Below are positions 35,288 through 43,896 of a DNA stretch of 64,000 bases, in pieces. The notes beneath the pieces are model-generated. The model was given only the letters and a program-made list of their open reading frames with translations, ran no database searches and was not told the DNA's origin. Origin of the DNA: Edaphobacter sp. (GTDB lineage Bacteria; Acidobacteriota; Terriglobia; Terriglobales; Acidobacteriaceae); assembly GCA_025462645.1 (NCBI GenBank), contig JAOAPB010000028.1, positions 1 through 64,000 of the forward strand, read 5' to 3'. The position numbers and the translations under genes are program-made. Each line of letters starts with the position of its first letter. Position 1 is the first letter of the stretch.

Positions 35288-36016
35288 ATGAATAAGCCGC
35301 TGAGGGGCAAGGTTGCTCTCGTCACCGGAGCGGCCAAACGTATTGGTCGCTCCATCGCGCTGACGTTGGCTGAAGGTGGCGCCCACACTGCCATTACCTA
35401 TCTTAATTCGCAGATAGAAGCAGAAGAAACGGTTCGCTCCCTGGCCGCCTATGACGTTGAGGCGTTGGCCATCCATTGCGACCTCCGTGATCCCGAGAGC
35501 ATCCACCAGACCGTATCCGCAGTCATCGAGGAGTTCGGACACCTCGACCTGCTGGTCAACAACGCCGGGATCTTCGAGTCGGCTGCGCTTGAGGACATTT
35601 CAGTTGAGCAGTGGGACGCGATGTTCGCTACCAACACCCGCGCTCCTTTTCTGATGGCCAAAGCTGCCTATCCGCATCTGTGCGCCACCAAAGGCCGCAT
35701 CATCAACATAGGCTCACTCGGCGGCTCGCACCCATGGGCTACCCATGCCCACTACTGTACGTCGAAGGCAGCCCTGCACATGCTCTCGCAGACAATGGCA
35801 AAGGCCTGGGCTCCCTATATCAGCGTGAACTGCATTGCTCCCGGCATGATCGTTCAGGGCGAAGTCGACGCTGCTTACGAGCATCTCGCTCGCAAAACCC
35901 CCATGCAACGCAACGGAACGGCAGAAGACATCGCTGCGGCAGCTCTCTTCTTCGCCACAGCTCCCACCTTCATCACAGGTCAACTGCTCACAATAGATGG
36001 CGGCCTCGGTCTCTAG
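35288..36016 (+). CDS. SDR oxidoreductase, FolM/pteridine-reductase-like
   Basis: A 242-residue classical short-chain dehydrogenase: TGAAKRIGRSIALTLAEGGA (TGxxxRxG, the Arg fits pteridine reductases and NADPH binding), NNAG at about 91, Ser in NIGSLGG, and the catalytic YCTSK at about 157. The variant TGxxxRIG glycine loop and the size recall FolM dihydrofolate/pteridine reductases. It has no signal peptide. It follows the preceding gene closely and is convergent with the CpsB gene, with only 6 bp between stops. Confidence 0.8.
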   Translation: MNKPLRGKVALVTGAAKRIGRSIALTLAEGGAHTAITYLNSQIEAEETVRSLAAYDVEALAIHCDLRDPESIHQTVSAVIEEFGHLDLLVNNAGIFESAALEDISVEQWDAMFATNTRAPFLMAKAAYPHLCATKGRIINIGSLGGSHPWATHAHYCTSKAALHMLSQTMAKAWAPYISVNCIAPGMIVQGEVDAAYEHLARKTPMQRNGTAEDIAAAALFFATAPTFITGQLLTIDGGLGL

Positions 36017-36022
36017 CAGGCA

Positions 36023-36814
36023 TTACCGGTTCATCAGTCTCTGCCACCAGTTCTTCTCCTTGAACTCTTCATAGAGGTTGAGTGGTTCCATCTGTGGCGG
36101 CATTGAGTTCCCCGTGAATACAGCAAGGGGGTTCGAGACACATAGAAGATGCGCATAGTCTGGTCCATATCGCTGAGCGACAATATCGAAGGCGTCATGC
36201 ATCCTGGGTGGGCGAGAGGTTGTATTGTGCGCATCGGTCGCTAGAAAGTGAACCCAACGGTTGGCTAGAAGCTGATGCGACATCCGTTCGGCCTTTTTCC
36301 CCATATGACCCAGCAGTGATCCAGCCGTTATCTGGATAAGCAGTCCGCCGCGCAGCCAATCCAACATGCGTGCCTCGTCTGCTTGTAGGGTGGGATTCCG
36401 TTCAGGATGCGTCAGAATTGGGGTCAGTCCCGCAAGCCGCAACTCGTATAAGATCTCCGTCATTCCACGCGGCAGGCTATAGTCAGGGAGCTCCACCAGC
36501 AGATAGCCGAGCCCGTTGATGCTAAACCGGCTCGGATCCGCCTTAGCCTCTTGAATATTGTCGTAAGACATGTGGAAGTCGCAGCCGCGACCCAGCTTCA
36601 GCGCAATCTGTTCCTTATCGAGCAGGCGCTGCAACTCGTCGATCTTGGCGGCAACAATATCGGGATCGTAGACATACTGCCCATTTGCATGGGGTGAGCA
36701 CACAACGTGCGTAATCCCGTCGCCGGCCGCGATGCGCGCCATGGCAAGCGAGGTCTCGATGCTCGAAGCACCATCGTCGAGATCCCAGAGCAGGTGATGG
36801 TGAATATCAATCAT
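36023..36814 (-). CDS. CpsB/YwqE-type tyrosine phosphatase (PHP fold)
   Basis: A 263-residue PHP-domain metal-dependent protein. The first metal motif is IDIHHHLLWDLDDGA (His5 and His7), then VCSPHANGQYV, GRGCDFHMSYDN, ILTHPERNP and FLATDAHNTTSRPP, which are the binding loops of CpsB/YwqE phosphatases. They dephosphorylate the C-terminal tyrosine cluster of Wzc/CpsD kinases and regulate capsule export. The likely partner is the tyrosine kinase at 47.5-49.7 kb, although it is not in the same operon. Confidence 0.87.
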   Translation of the reverse strand: MIDIHHHLLWDLDDGASSIETSLAMARIAAGDGITHVVCSPHANGQYVYDPDIVAAKIDELQRLLDKEQIALKLGRGCDFHMSYDNIQEAKADPSRFSINGLGYLLVELPDYSLPRGMTEILYELRLAGLTPILTHPERNPTLQADEARMLDWLRGGLLIQITAGSLLGHMGKKAERMSHQLLANRWVHFLATDAHNTTSRPPRMHDAFDIVAQRYGPDYAHLLCVSNPLAVFTGNSMPPQMEPLNLYEEFKEKNWWQRLMNR

Positions 36815-36855
36815 CGCTAGCTAGACTACCATCGGATGCAGCCGCGCGAGGCAGC

Positions 36856-37554
36856 CTATCGAGCGGCAGCCAGAGACTCCGCCATCGCCTGGAAGAGCAG
36901 TAGCCCATCCGAAGATCCCAGCAGCGACTCACTGGATCGATCCGGATGCGGCATCATCCCCAGCACATTGCGTCCCTCGCTCAGGATGCCGGCGATATTC
37001 TCGAGTGATCCGTTCGGATTCGCCCCAGCCGTCACGGCTCCGTCGGGCGTTGCATAGCGAAATGCGATGCGGTCTTCCTTCTTCAGCGTCGCCAGCGTAT
37101 CGGCATCGCAGAAATAGTTGCCCTCCATATGCCCGATCGGCATCTGCAAAACCCGGCCCTTGGAAAGCCCATGCGTGAACGGGGAATTAATCGTTTCGGT
37201 CCGCAGAGATGTCTGCTTGCAGATGTAGTGCTGGCTGGCGTTGCGCATCAGCGCTCCCGGTAGCAATCCGGCCTCGCAGAGGATTTGGAATCCATTGCAG
37301 ATCCCGAGCACCAACCCGCCACTCTTTGCAAAGCGCGCCACAGATTGCATGACAGGAGCGAACTTGGCAATTGCGCCGGTCCGCAGGTAATCCCCATACG
37401 CAAACCCGCCTGGAACCAGGATGGCGTCGCACCCCTGCAGGTCCTCAGAGGCGTGCCAGAGATACGTCACCGGTTGCTGCGCGATCGCGTCAACCACATG
37501 GTATGTGTCATGGTCGCAATTGGACCCCGGGAACACCAGAACGCCAAATTTCAT
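36856..37554 (-). CDS. purQ: phosphoribosylformylglycinamidine synthase subunit I (glutaminase)
   Basis: A 232-residue class I glutamine amidotransferase. It begins [20 protein letters not shown], with [17 protein letters not shown], the nucleophile Cys86 in [10 protein letters not shown], a late His in GMMPHPDR and a Glu completing the triad. It releases ammonia from glutamine for the PurL large subunit in the fourth step of purine synthesis. A separate PurQ implies a small-subunit (PurS) system as in many Acidobacteria and Bacillus; purL and purS are not in this window. Confidence 0.95.
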   Translation of the reverse strand: MKFGVLVFPGSNCDHDTYHVVDAIAQQPVTYLWHASEDLQGCDAILVPGGFAYGDYLRTGAIAKFAPVMQSVARFAKSGGLVLGICNGFQILCEAGLLPGALMRNASQHYICKQTSLRTETINSPFTHGLSKGRVLQMPIGHMEGNYFCDADTLATLKKEDRIAFRYATPDGAVTAGANPNGSLENIAGILSEGRNVLGMMPHPDRSSESLLGSSDGLLLFQAMAESLAAAR

Positions 37555-37603
37555 CCTTTAAGGATAGCATTTTGCGACAACGGCCAATCCACCTTACACA
37601 AGC

Positions 37604-38944
37604 CTATATAGGAGCATAGATAGCAAATCCCCGGGGCGGAGCAGGGAACTCGGCATTACCCTCGCCATCGGTCGTCCTCTCGTCAGGATAAGCCGTATCG
37701 TGGCCGTCCCACGCAATCGGCGCAAACTTCTGGTTTGCCCACTGTGTCTTTACCGACGTGCCGGACCATTGGTCCCCCAGATTATTCAGCACATAGACCA
37801 GCCCTGGCTGCTCTGTCTTATCATCCTTCCACCCAATGCGCTGCATGATGTAAAGGTCCGGGTCGGCATGAAGAATCTGCGAGTCGCCCCCCGCATACCT
37901 GTCGTGTGCCCCGATCAGGGCATCGATTCCGTTCGGTGTCCCTGGCCGTGCCAGCTCATTGTTGTAGTAGTCGTACCAGAAGATGCAGGGATATCCTTCA
38001 TGCACCATGATGAAGGAATAAGCCATCATCTTGTCGTTCACGATCATGTCGTCGCCCATGTCGTGGTTGTCGACAAAGGTGGCTGCATGCAGCGGCCTCT
38101 TCATGACGACGGCCCCATTGTCGGTCAAATTCCGCAGGTCGTAGTTCGGCGTGTCGCATACATCCTTCAGCTTGTACCGCAGCGGAAAATCGAACGCGGC
38201 AATCTGGGTATCGGTCAGCGCGTTCACCTTCTCCAGCCACTGATCGATATCCTCCGTGCCCGACCAGTACTCTCCCACGACGTAGGGAGTAAATTCGTTG
38301 CCCTCTTTGACATAGCGGTACTTGGCAAGGATTCCGATCATCCATGCCCCAAAGCCTTTGACGAAGTCAAAACGGAAGCCATCGAAGCCCAACTCTTCAA
38401 TCAGCAATCGGGCATAGTCAAACATCGCAGTGTAAACGAGGGGATTGCGATGGCAGAGATGAGGAAAGCCTGCATAGTTCTCCTCATCCGGCATCATCAC
38501 CTGCTCATAGCGGCTTGGATGAAAACTATTCCAGTCTCGCGGGAAGCGCCCGCTCTTGGGATGGAACTTCGTCCACCGCTTCACTCCATCCAGAGGATTC
38601 ACCTCTTCCTCGTCAGCGCCGGAGTTATGGTTGATCACCATATCCGCATACAGGCTGATCCCATTGGCATGAGCCTTGGCGATTAGGCCCTCAAGCTCGG
38701 CGCGATTTCCATACAGGGTCTTTGTCCCCCCCTTCTGGTCGAAGTCTCCCAGGTCGAAGTAGTCGTAAGGATCATAGCCATTCGACGTATGGTCCGAGGC
38801 CTTGGAGATTGGAGGCAGCCACAACGCATTCACGCCCGCCTTGCCGAGGTCTTCTACCCTCTCGGCGATAAAGCTCCACCACTCGCCCTCTTTTTTCTCA
38901 TGTTTAGGCGCATCCCAGTAAAAAGCCTGCATCATCACAGCCAT
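37604..38944 (-). CDS. GH13 alpha-amylase, cytoplasmic
   Basis: A 446-residue alpha-amylase with no signal peptide. Conserved regions of glycoside hydrolase family 13: LYADMVINHNSG (I), FDGFRFDFVKGFGAW (II, Asp nucleophile), VVGEYWSG (III, Glu acid/base) and ATFVDNHDMG (IV, Asp). The start MMQAFYWDAP and the domain layout resemble the GH13_5 group of bacterial liquefying amylases. It degrades intracellular alpha-1,4-glucans such as glycogen or imported maltodextrins. A GGAGA site lies about nine bases before the ATG. Monocistronic. Confidence 0.9.
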   Translation of the reverse strand: MAVMMQAFYWDAPKHEKKEGEWWSFIAERVEDLGKAGVNALWLPPISKASDHTSNGYDPYDYFDLGDFDQKGGTKTLYGNRAELEGLIAKAHANGISLYADMVINHNSGADEEEVNPLDGVKRWTKFHPKSGRFPRDWNSFHPSRYEQVMMPDEENYAGFPHLCHRNPLVYTAMFDYARLLIEELGFDGFRFDFVKGFGAWMIGILAKYRYVKEGNEFTPYVVGEYWSGTEDIDQWLEKVNALTDTQIAAFDFPLRYKLKDVCDTPNYDLRNLTDNGAVVMKRPLHAATFVDNHDMGDDMIVNDKMMAYSFIMVHEGYPCIFWYDYYNNELARPGTPNGIDALIGAHDRYAGGDSQILHADPDLYIMQRIGWKDDKTEQPGLVYVLNNLGDQWSGTSVKTQWANQKFAPIAWDGHDTAYPDERTTDGEGNAEFPAPPRGFAIYAPI

Positions 38945-39086
38945 GTCGCGTATTCTCCATCTCTGGTCGCATCGGCAGCGCAGCTATCCCGCAGCTACCC
39001 TTAGAACGCCACTCTGGCATCCAAAGAAGCTTGCATCGCGCTTCACGCTGTAGCCGGTCAGATGCGTCACAGGATAGGGAGGTGGT

Positions 39087-39569
39087 ATGGACATGGGAAA
39101 CAGTGGCTCCGCGTCTCCACTGCGAACAGCGGGAGGAGCGCTCATCGGCTGGTGGCGAGCCGCTACTTTGGACGCCCTTATTGTCGGTGTGCTCTGGTTC
39201 ATCGGCCTGGAACTGATCCGCGTACCCTTTGCGCCGCTATGGGCGATTCTTGGTGGCCTGTTGCAGATCATCCCTACCTTCGGCGGTATGATCGCCCTCA
39301 TCGGACCCGTACTCGCAGTGGCCTTCAGCGGACACGACGAGTGGCGTCTGGGCCTTGTCCTTGGCCTCTACGGCTTGATCGTAGTCCTCGAAGGACTCGT
39401 CATCGGCCCCTACGTACTGCACCGCACCACCAAGGTTCCCTGGTGGGCTGCCTTCTTCGGTCCCATCGCGCTGGGCATCCTCATCCCCTTTTGGGGAGTC
39501 CTCTTAGCGCCGCCACTACTCGCAATTTTCTATTCCTTCAAGAGACCTGCTGGGCCGAGCCTGAAATGA
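39087..39569 (+). CDS. AI-2E/YdiK-like permease-domain protein, half-length
   Basis: A 160-residue protein with about four membrane helices (ALIVGVLWFIGLELI, PLWAILGGLLQIIPTFGGMI, LGLVLGLYGLIVVLEGLVIG, FFGPIALGILIPFWGVLLAP). The motif GLLQIIPTFG and GLVIGPYVLHRTTKVP recall the C-terminal half of AI-2E-family exporters, normally about 350 residues. A GGGAGG site precedes the ATG. The missing N-terminal half makes it unusual; whether it is functional alone is unknown. It runs toward the convergent ABC permease gene. Confidence 0.6.
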   Translation: MDMGNSGSASPLRTAGGALIGWWRAATLDALIVGVLWFIGLELIRVPFAPLWAILGGLLQIIPTFGGMIALIGPVLAVAFSGHDEWRLGLVLGLYGLIVVLEGLVIGPYVLHRTTKVPWWAAFFGPIALGILIPFWGVLLAPPLLAIFYSFKRPAGPSLK

Positions 39570-39570
39570 G

Positions 39571-41361
39571 TCAACCTTCGAGCTTGTATCTCGTCTCAGC
39601 CAGCCGATAGAGCGGTCGCCACACCAGCCGATTGATGGTCACCACCATCATCGCCATTACGATGGTAGCCAGCAGCAGAATCTGGAACTGCCCGCTATCG
39701 GTCGCCGCGCTGATCTGCGCCCCCAGGCCTACCGTCTGCAACGTCTGGTTCTTCAACCGGAAGTACTCTGCGATGATGCTCGCGTTCCAGGCCCCTCCGG
39801 AAGCCGTCACCAGTCCGGTAATCAGGAACGGAAAGATGCCGGGCAGGATAATGGTCCTCCACCGTTGCGCAGTCGTGAAACGAAAGAGCGTGCCCACCTC
39901 GCGCAGGTCCGAGGGAATCGCCATCGCGCCGGCGATCACATTGAACAGGATGTACCACTGGGTTCCCAGCAACATCAGCGCAATGGACCCTATGCCCATG
40001 CCGCCGCCCATCTGTACCAGCGCCAGCAGAAGAACAGGGAACAGCGCCGTAGCTGGAACCGATGCCGCGATCTGCGCGATGGGCTGGGCGATCCTTGCCA
40101 GCCGGGGGTGAAATCCAATCGCCACTCCTGCGGGGATGGTCCACGCCGACGCCAGCAGCAAGGCAAGATTGACGCGCAGAAAGGTAGCCAGCGCGCCCTT
40201 CATGATCTGAGCAAACTGCGCGCCCCGGACCTCCCGAAGCAAAGCCAGAGCATGGAAGGCAGCATAGAGCACCGCCACCGCGATGATTACCAATACCGCA
40301 CCGCGCAACCACGCTGCAGACCTGCTCCTCACGGAGTCCGCAGCTATATCTCCTCCAGACTTCTGGGCGACGCGCCGTCTGCGCCCCTCAGCAAGGCGCT
40401 GGTATACCCCTTCGCTTAGCGGTCGGACCGTATGCCGCTCCAGCGCGCGAAGGGCACGAGAGTGTTGCAGCATATGCAATAAAGGCGAGCGCACCCTGGC
40501 GGAGGTCTCTACCTGTTCGAATTTGAACTTATCGCTCCACGCGATCACTGGACGCCATATCAACTGGTCGGTCGCGACGATAATTGCAATCATCGTCAGC
40601 AGTCCCCATGTGATCGCCTTGAAGTTGCCCGTACCGGCTGCTGTTTGTAGATAGGACCCCAGTCCGGGCAGCCGAAAGTCCCGCGTGCCCAGAACAAACA
40701 TCTCACATGCCATCAGGAAGAACCATCCGCCCGCCACCGACACCATCGAGTTCCACACCAGGCCAATGGCGGAGTAGGGAAGTTCCAGCTGTATCAATCG
40801 CTGCCACCGGGAAAACTTATAGATTCCCGCAGCCTCGCTCAGCTCTCGCGGAATGCTCTTGATCGAGGAATAGAAGCTGAACGCCATATTCCAGACCTGG
40901 CCTGTAAAGATGAGCACAATTGCGCCCATCTCCACGCCAATCTGCCGTGTCGGAAACAGCGCAACCATAGCCAGCATGACGCCCGGCAGAAAGCTCAGCA
41001 CCGGAATCGACTGCAGAATATCCAGACCTGCAATCATCAGTGCTTCCATCCGTTTGCTGTATGCAGCAACGTACCCATAGCCCACGGCGAAGAAGAGGCT
41101 CAGCAGGTACGCAAGCCCAATTCGCACGATGGAGTAGAAAGCATATAACGGCAGCGCCCGAGGGCTGAGGGAGATGACGATCTCAGGCACCGGATGCCCA
41201 AACCAATAGTTCGCAATCCGTACCACCGCATAGAAGCAGGCCAACCCAATCCCGGCGACGCAGAGATCGAGCACGACCGGCCAACTGCGCTTCAGCACCT
41301 GTGCGCGAGCCAGCGTCTCCCGCCCACGAATATAGCTAAAGCTGTCGGGCAGATTCATCAC
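39571..41361 (-). CDS. ABC transporter permease with two fused permease domains (NitT/TauT type)
   Basis: A 596-residue membrane protein with two tandem BPD_transp_1 domains (about residues 55-280 and 375-590), each with six or so helices. The EAA loops are seen as ELSEAAGIYKFSRWQRLIQL in the first half and DLREVGTLFRFTTAQRWRTI in the second. Fusion of both membrane subunits gives a single-chain channel. NitT/TauT-type transporters move nitrate, sulfonates or similar anions. The ATG overlaps the stop of the ATPase gene (ATGA), so they are translationally coupled. No substrate-binding protein lies nearby. Confidence 0.85.
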   Translation of the reverse strand: MMNLPDSFSYIRGRETLARAQVLKRSWPVVLDLCVAGIGLACFYAVVRIANYWFGHPVPEIVISLSPRALPLYAFYSIVRIGLAYLLSLFFAVGYGYVAAYSKRMEALMIAGLDILQSIPVLSFLPGVMLAMVALFPTRQIGVEMGAIVLIFTGQVWNMAFSFYSSIKSIPRELSEAAGIYKFSRWQRLIQLELPYSAIGLVWNSMVSVAGGWFFLMACEMFVLGTRDFRLPGLGSYLQTAAGTGNFKAITWGLLTMIAIIVATDQLIWRPVIAWSDKFKFEQVETSARVRSPLLHMLQHSRALRALERHTVRPLSEGVYQRLAEGRRRRVAQKSGGDIAADSVRSRSAAWLRGAVLVIIAVAVLYAAFHALALLREVRGAQFAQIMKGALATFLRVNLALLLASAWTIPAGVAIGFHPRLARIAQPIAQIAASVPATALFPVLLLALVQMGGGMGIGSIALMLLGTQWYILFNVIAGAMAIPSDLREVGTLFRFTTAQRWRTIILPGIFPFLITGLVTASGGAWNASIIAEYFRLKNQTLQTVGLGAQISAATDSGQFQILLLATIVMAMMVVTINRLVWRPLYRLAETRYKLEG

Positions 41362-42710
41362 GCTTGAATCTCGGTTGCAGAATTGAACTCCGTATCGTGA
41401 TGCAGCTTCTCCGGCTGAATGAACCTCCTGCGCGACGCATCGAAGTCGAACAGCTCAGCGTATCGACCCCAGTTGATGGCGGTTTCCAGTTGCCGCAGCG
41501 TCTCGTCTTCGCTGAACTGCTCGTCCAGCATGTCGTGGAAGAACTCCTCGGGAACAGTTCTGTCGCTCTTAGCCTCGATCGCACGAACGATCTGGCGCAG
41601 CAACAGCACATTCTCCACGGCAGCCGTGCGGAACAGCTCTTTTTGTCTCAGAATCTCCGAGTTGGCATACTCCGCCCCCGTCGGTGTAATGGCAGCATCG
41701 CCCTCGTTTACCCTCAGGAACCCAAGCAGTTGCGCCGCATCGACGATCGGCAATAGGTCGTCGATATCGAAGGCAAGGTCATCAGCCAGCCGATAGATAT
41801 CATCCTTGCCATTGTGGTCCAGCACCAGTTCCAGCAAGCCTGCAATGCCTCCAGGACGGGCATGTGGCAGCATCTGGTAGTGCATCTGTCGCTGATCGCG
41901 CACTGGCTTGCCCGCAGGCGTCTGTGGCAGCGCTGGCGGCTGAGAGTCAGGCTGCGTCAGTACCTTGTAGATGTAGTCCACCAACTGGGTAAAAGCTGTC
42001 GCCTTCCGGTCTCGAGGATGCGCCAGGGCAACCTTGAAGTCCGTCCGAACATGTCCCGGATTTCTCCCCAGCACAATAATGCGGTCGGCCAGCAGAACGG
42101 CCTCTTCAATGTTGTGCGTAACGATAAAGATCGCCTGCGTCGGGATTGTCTTCTTCTGCCACAGCTCCAGCAGTTCACTACGTAAGTTCTCCGCCGTCAA
42201 CACATCCAGGGCGGAGAACGGCTCATCCATGAACAACACCTCCGGCTCCACCACGAGCGCGCGCGCAAACCCAACGCGTTGTCGCATCCCGCCAGACAAC
42301 TCCTTCGGGTACGCCGCCTGGAAGCCGTCCAACCCCACGGTGTCGAGTATCTTCATGGCTCGCTTACGTCTCTCCGCGGGCTCCATGCCTCGAGCCTTCA
42401 GTGGCGCCTCAACGTTCTCGAAGACCGTCAGCCACGGAAAAAGGGCGAAACTTTGGAACACAATTGAAACATTCACGTCGGCTGTTGCAATCGGCTTCTC
42501 GTGCCAGTAGACCTCACCTGCCGACGGTGTCGACAAACCAGTCAGCATACGAAGCAATGTGGATTTTCCAGAACCCGAGGGCCCCAGCAGCGCTACAATC
42601 TCGCCCGCTCCTATGGAGAGGTCCGTCGGCGAGATTACCTGAATGCGATTCTCGCTCGGCTGCGCATAATATTTTTCAACACGTTCGGCGCGTATGATTG
42701 TCGGCTGCAT
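41358..42710 (-). CDS. ABC ATPase fused to an AAA-associated C-terminal domain
   Basis: About 450 residues from the ATG at 42710; the open frame to 42848 adds unconserved residues. The ABC domain has Walker A GPSGSGKSTL, Q-loop FQSFALFPWLTV, signature LSGGMRQRVGFARAL, Walker B VLFMDEPFSALD and the H-loop in VTHNIEEAV. After about residue 270 follows an AAA-associated winged-helix-like domain (LELVLDHNGKDDIYRLADDL, LLQLLGF... and RRRFIQPEKLHH). Such fused ATPases energise NitT/TauT-type permeases; the extra domain may bind a regulator or nucleotide. It is first in the operon with the permease. Confidence 0.85.
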   Translation of the reverse strand: MQPTIIRAERVEKYYAQPSENRIQVISPTDLSIGAGEIVALLGPSGSGKSTLLRMLTGLSTPSAGEVYWHEKPIATADVNVSIVFQSFALFPWLTVFENVEAPLKARGMEPAERRKRAMKILDTVGLDGFQAAYPKELSGGMRQRVGFARALVVEPEVLFMDEPFSALDVLTAENLRSELLELWQKKTIPTQAIFIVTHNIEEAVLLADRIIVLGRNPGHVRTDFKVALAHPRDRKATAFTQLVDYIYKVLTQPDSQPPALPQTPAGKPVRDQRQMHYQMLPHARPGGIAGLLELVLDHNGKDDIYRLADDLAFDIDDLLPIVDAAQLLGFLRVNEGDAAITPTGAEYANSEILRQKELFRTAAVENVLLLRQIVRAIEAKSDRTVPEEFFHDMLDEQFSEDETLRQLETAINWGRYAELFDFDASRRRFIQPEKLHHDTEFNSATEIQA

Positions 42711-42878
42711 AAGAGATAAGTTTAATAATATTGGGCGTATCTGCCGAAATTGTGGCGACTTACTGTCTATCGGCTCTGCGGTCAGCGTATCATTATTAAG
42801 CAGGCAATATGTAAAGCTATGCTTGTGTACGTTGTATTTTAAACTCAACTTTGAATCTTTAATTTGGGGACACTAAGC

Positions 42879-43262
42879 ATGGCAGAGACAATATCCACCA
42901 CGGCATCGAAACCAAGGGTACTCGTTGCCGATGACGAACAAGTAATTGCGAATACTCTGGCAATTATTTTGAACCAGGCAGGCTTTGAGGCACGTGCGGT
43001 ATTCAGTGGGGAAAAGGCCGTAGAATCGTTGGAGAGTTTTCAGCCGGACATGCTCATCAGCGACGTCATTATGACGGGTATGACGGGTATCGAAGCAGCC
43101 ATCATTACGCGGGAAAAGCTTCCAAAGTGCAAAATTCTCTTGTTCTCCGGCCAGGCAGCAACTGCCGATCTACTGGAGAAGGCTCGCGCGCAAGGGCATG
43201 AATTTGAGATTCTCGCCAAGCCGGTCCACCCTACCGATCTTCTGGCCAAACTCCGCAGCTAA
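42879..43262 (+). CDS. single-domain response regulator (CheY-like)
   Basis: A 127-residue receiver domain with no output domain. The acidic pair VADDEQV (residues about 15-16), the phospho-acceptor Asp in MLISDVIMTGM, the Thr/Ser in LFSGQ and the Lys in LAKPVHP are all present. It is divergent from the ABC operon and just upstream of the exopolysaccharide locus. A GGGGA site lies nine bases before the ATG. It may relay a signal to exopolysaccharide or motility systems; the cognate kinase is not in the window. Confidence 0.85.
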   Translation: MAETISTTASKPRVLVADDEQVIANTLAIILNQAGFEARAVFSGEKAVESLESFQPDMLISDVIMTGMTGIEAAIITREKLPKCKILLFSGQAATADLLEKARAQGHEFEILAKPVHPTDLLAKLRS

Positions 43263-43287
43263 ATTCCATCAGGTCTTTCGGACTGCT

Positions 43288-43890
43288 TTACACTTTGCCG
43301 GAGAGAACTCGCTGTCTCTCCTTGACCTTTACGGCAGGCGTGCCTGCATATACGGTCCAGGGCTCGAGGTTCCGTGTTGCAACGGAACCCAGTCCCAGCA
43401 CTGCACCCTCGCCCATATTGACTCCAGGTGCTACTGAAGCTCGCGCGCATACCCAGGCGTACGGCCCGAAACTCATAGCATAGGCAATCAAGGGAAAGCC
43501 TGGATCGTCGTAGTCGTGTGTCGCCCCACATATAAAGGCTCCCTGAGACAAGATCGCATGCGATCCAAACGTAACGGGTGCGGGATTATATATCTCGGTT
43601 CCATCAGCAGCCGTTACCTGGTCTGCGCATATGAGGTTCCACGGTGCCCATATCTTCGACCCCGGGTAGAAGTGGCAATTTGGCCCCATCTTCGCTCCAA
43701 AGGCCCGGAGCAGAAAAGATCGCCACGAGTGTAACGGCCTGGGGGACATTCGATAAAACAATGCCCAGCTAACATTCCAGATCAGGCGCCGCAATCGATT
43801 CTGCAGAGAAAACGCTGGCCGAAGATATGGATCCGCAGCCGTCTCTTCTGCAATGTGTTCCGCCGCATTGTAGTGAATCTGTTTTGGCAT
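43288..43890 (-). CDS. WcaF-like sugar acyltransferase (left-handed beta-helix)
   Basis: A 200-residue LbH-fold transferase: hexapeptide repeats with small/hydrophobic residue every sixth position (GAKMGPNCHFYPGSKIWAPW, PVTFGSHAILSQGAFICGAT, ARASVAPGVNMGEGAVLG) and a catalytic His in GATHDYDDP. Colanic-acid-type acetyltransferases attach acetyl groups to polysaccharide sugars. It is the 3'-most gene of the minus-strand exopolysaccharide operon, 6 bp after the glycosyltransferase gene. Confidence 0.85.
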   Translation of the reverse strand: MPKQIHYNAAEHIAEETAADPYLRPAFSLQNRLRRLIWNVSWALFYRMSPRPLHSWRSFLLRAFGAKMGPNCHFYPGSKIWAPWNLICADQVTAADGTEIYNPAPVTFGSHAILSQGAFICGATHDYDDPGFPLIAYAMSFGPYAWVCARASVAPGVNMGEGAVLGLGSVATRNLEPWTVYAGTPAVKVKERQRVLSGKV

Positions 43891-43896
43891 CGCCGT

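Noticed and set aside
37700..38686. 328-codon open frame antisense to the amylase gene
   Set aside because: Shadow of a clear GH13 gene; low-complexity hydrophobic/valine-rich translation.
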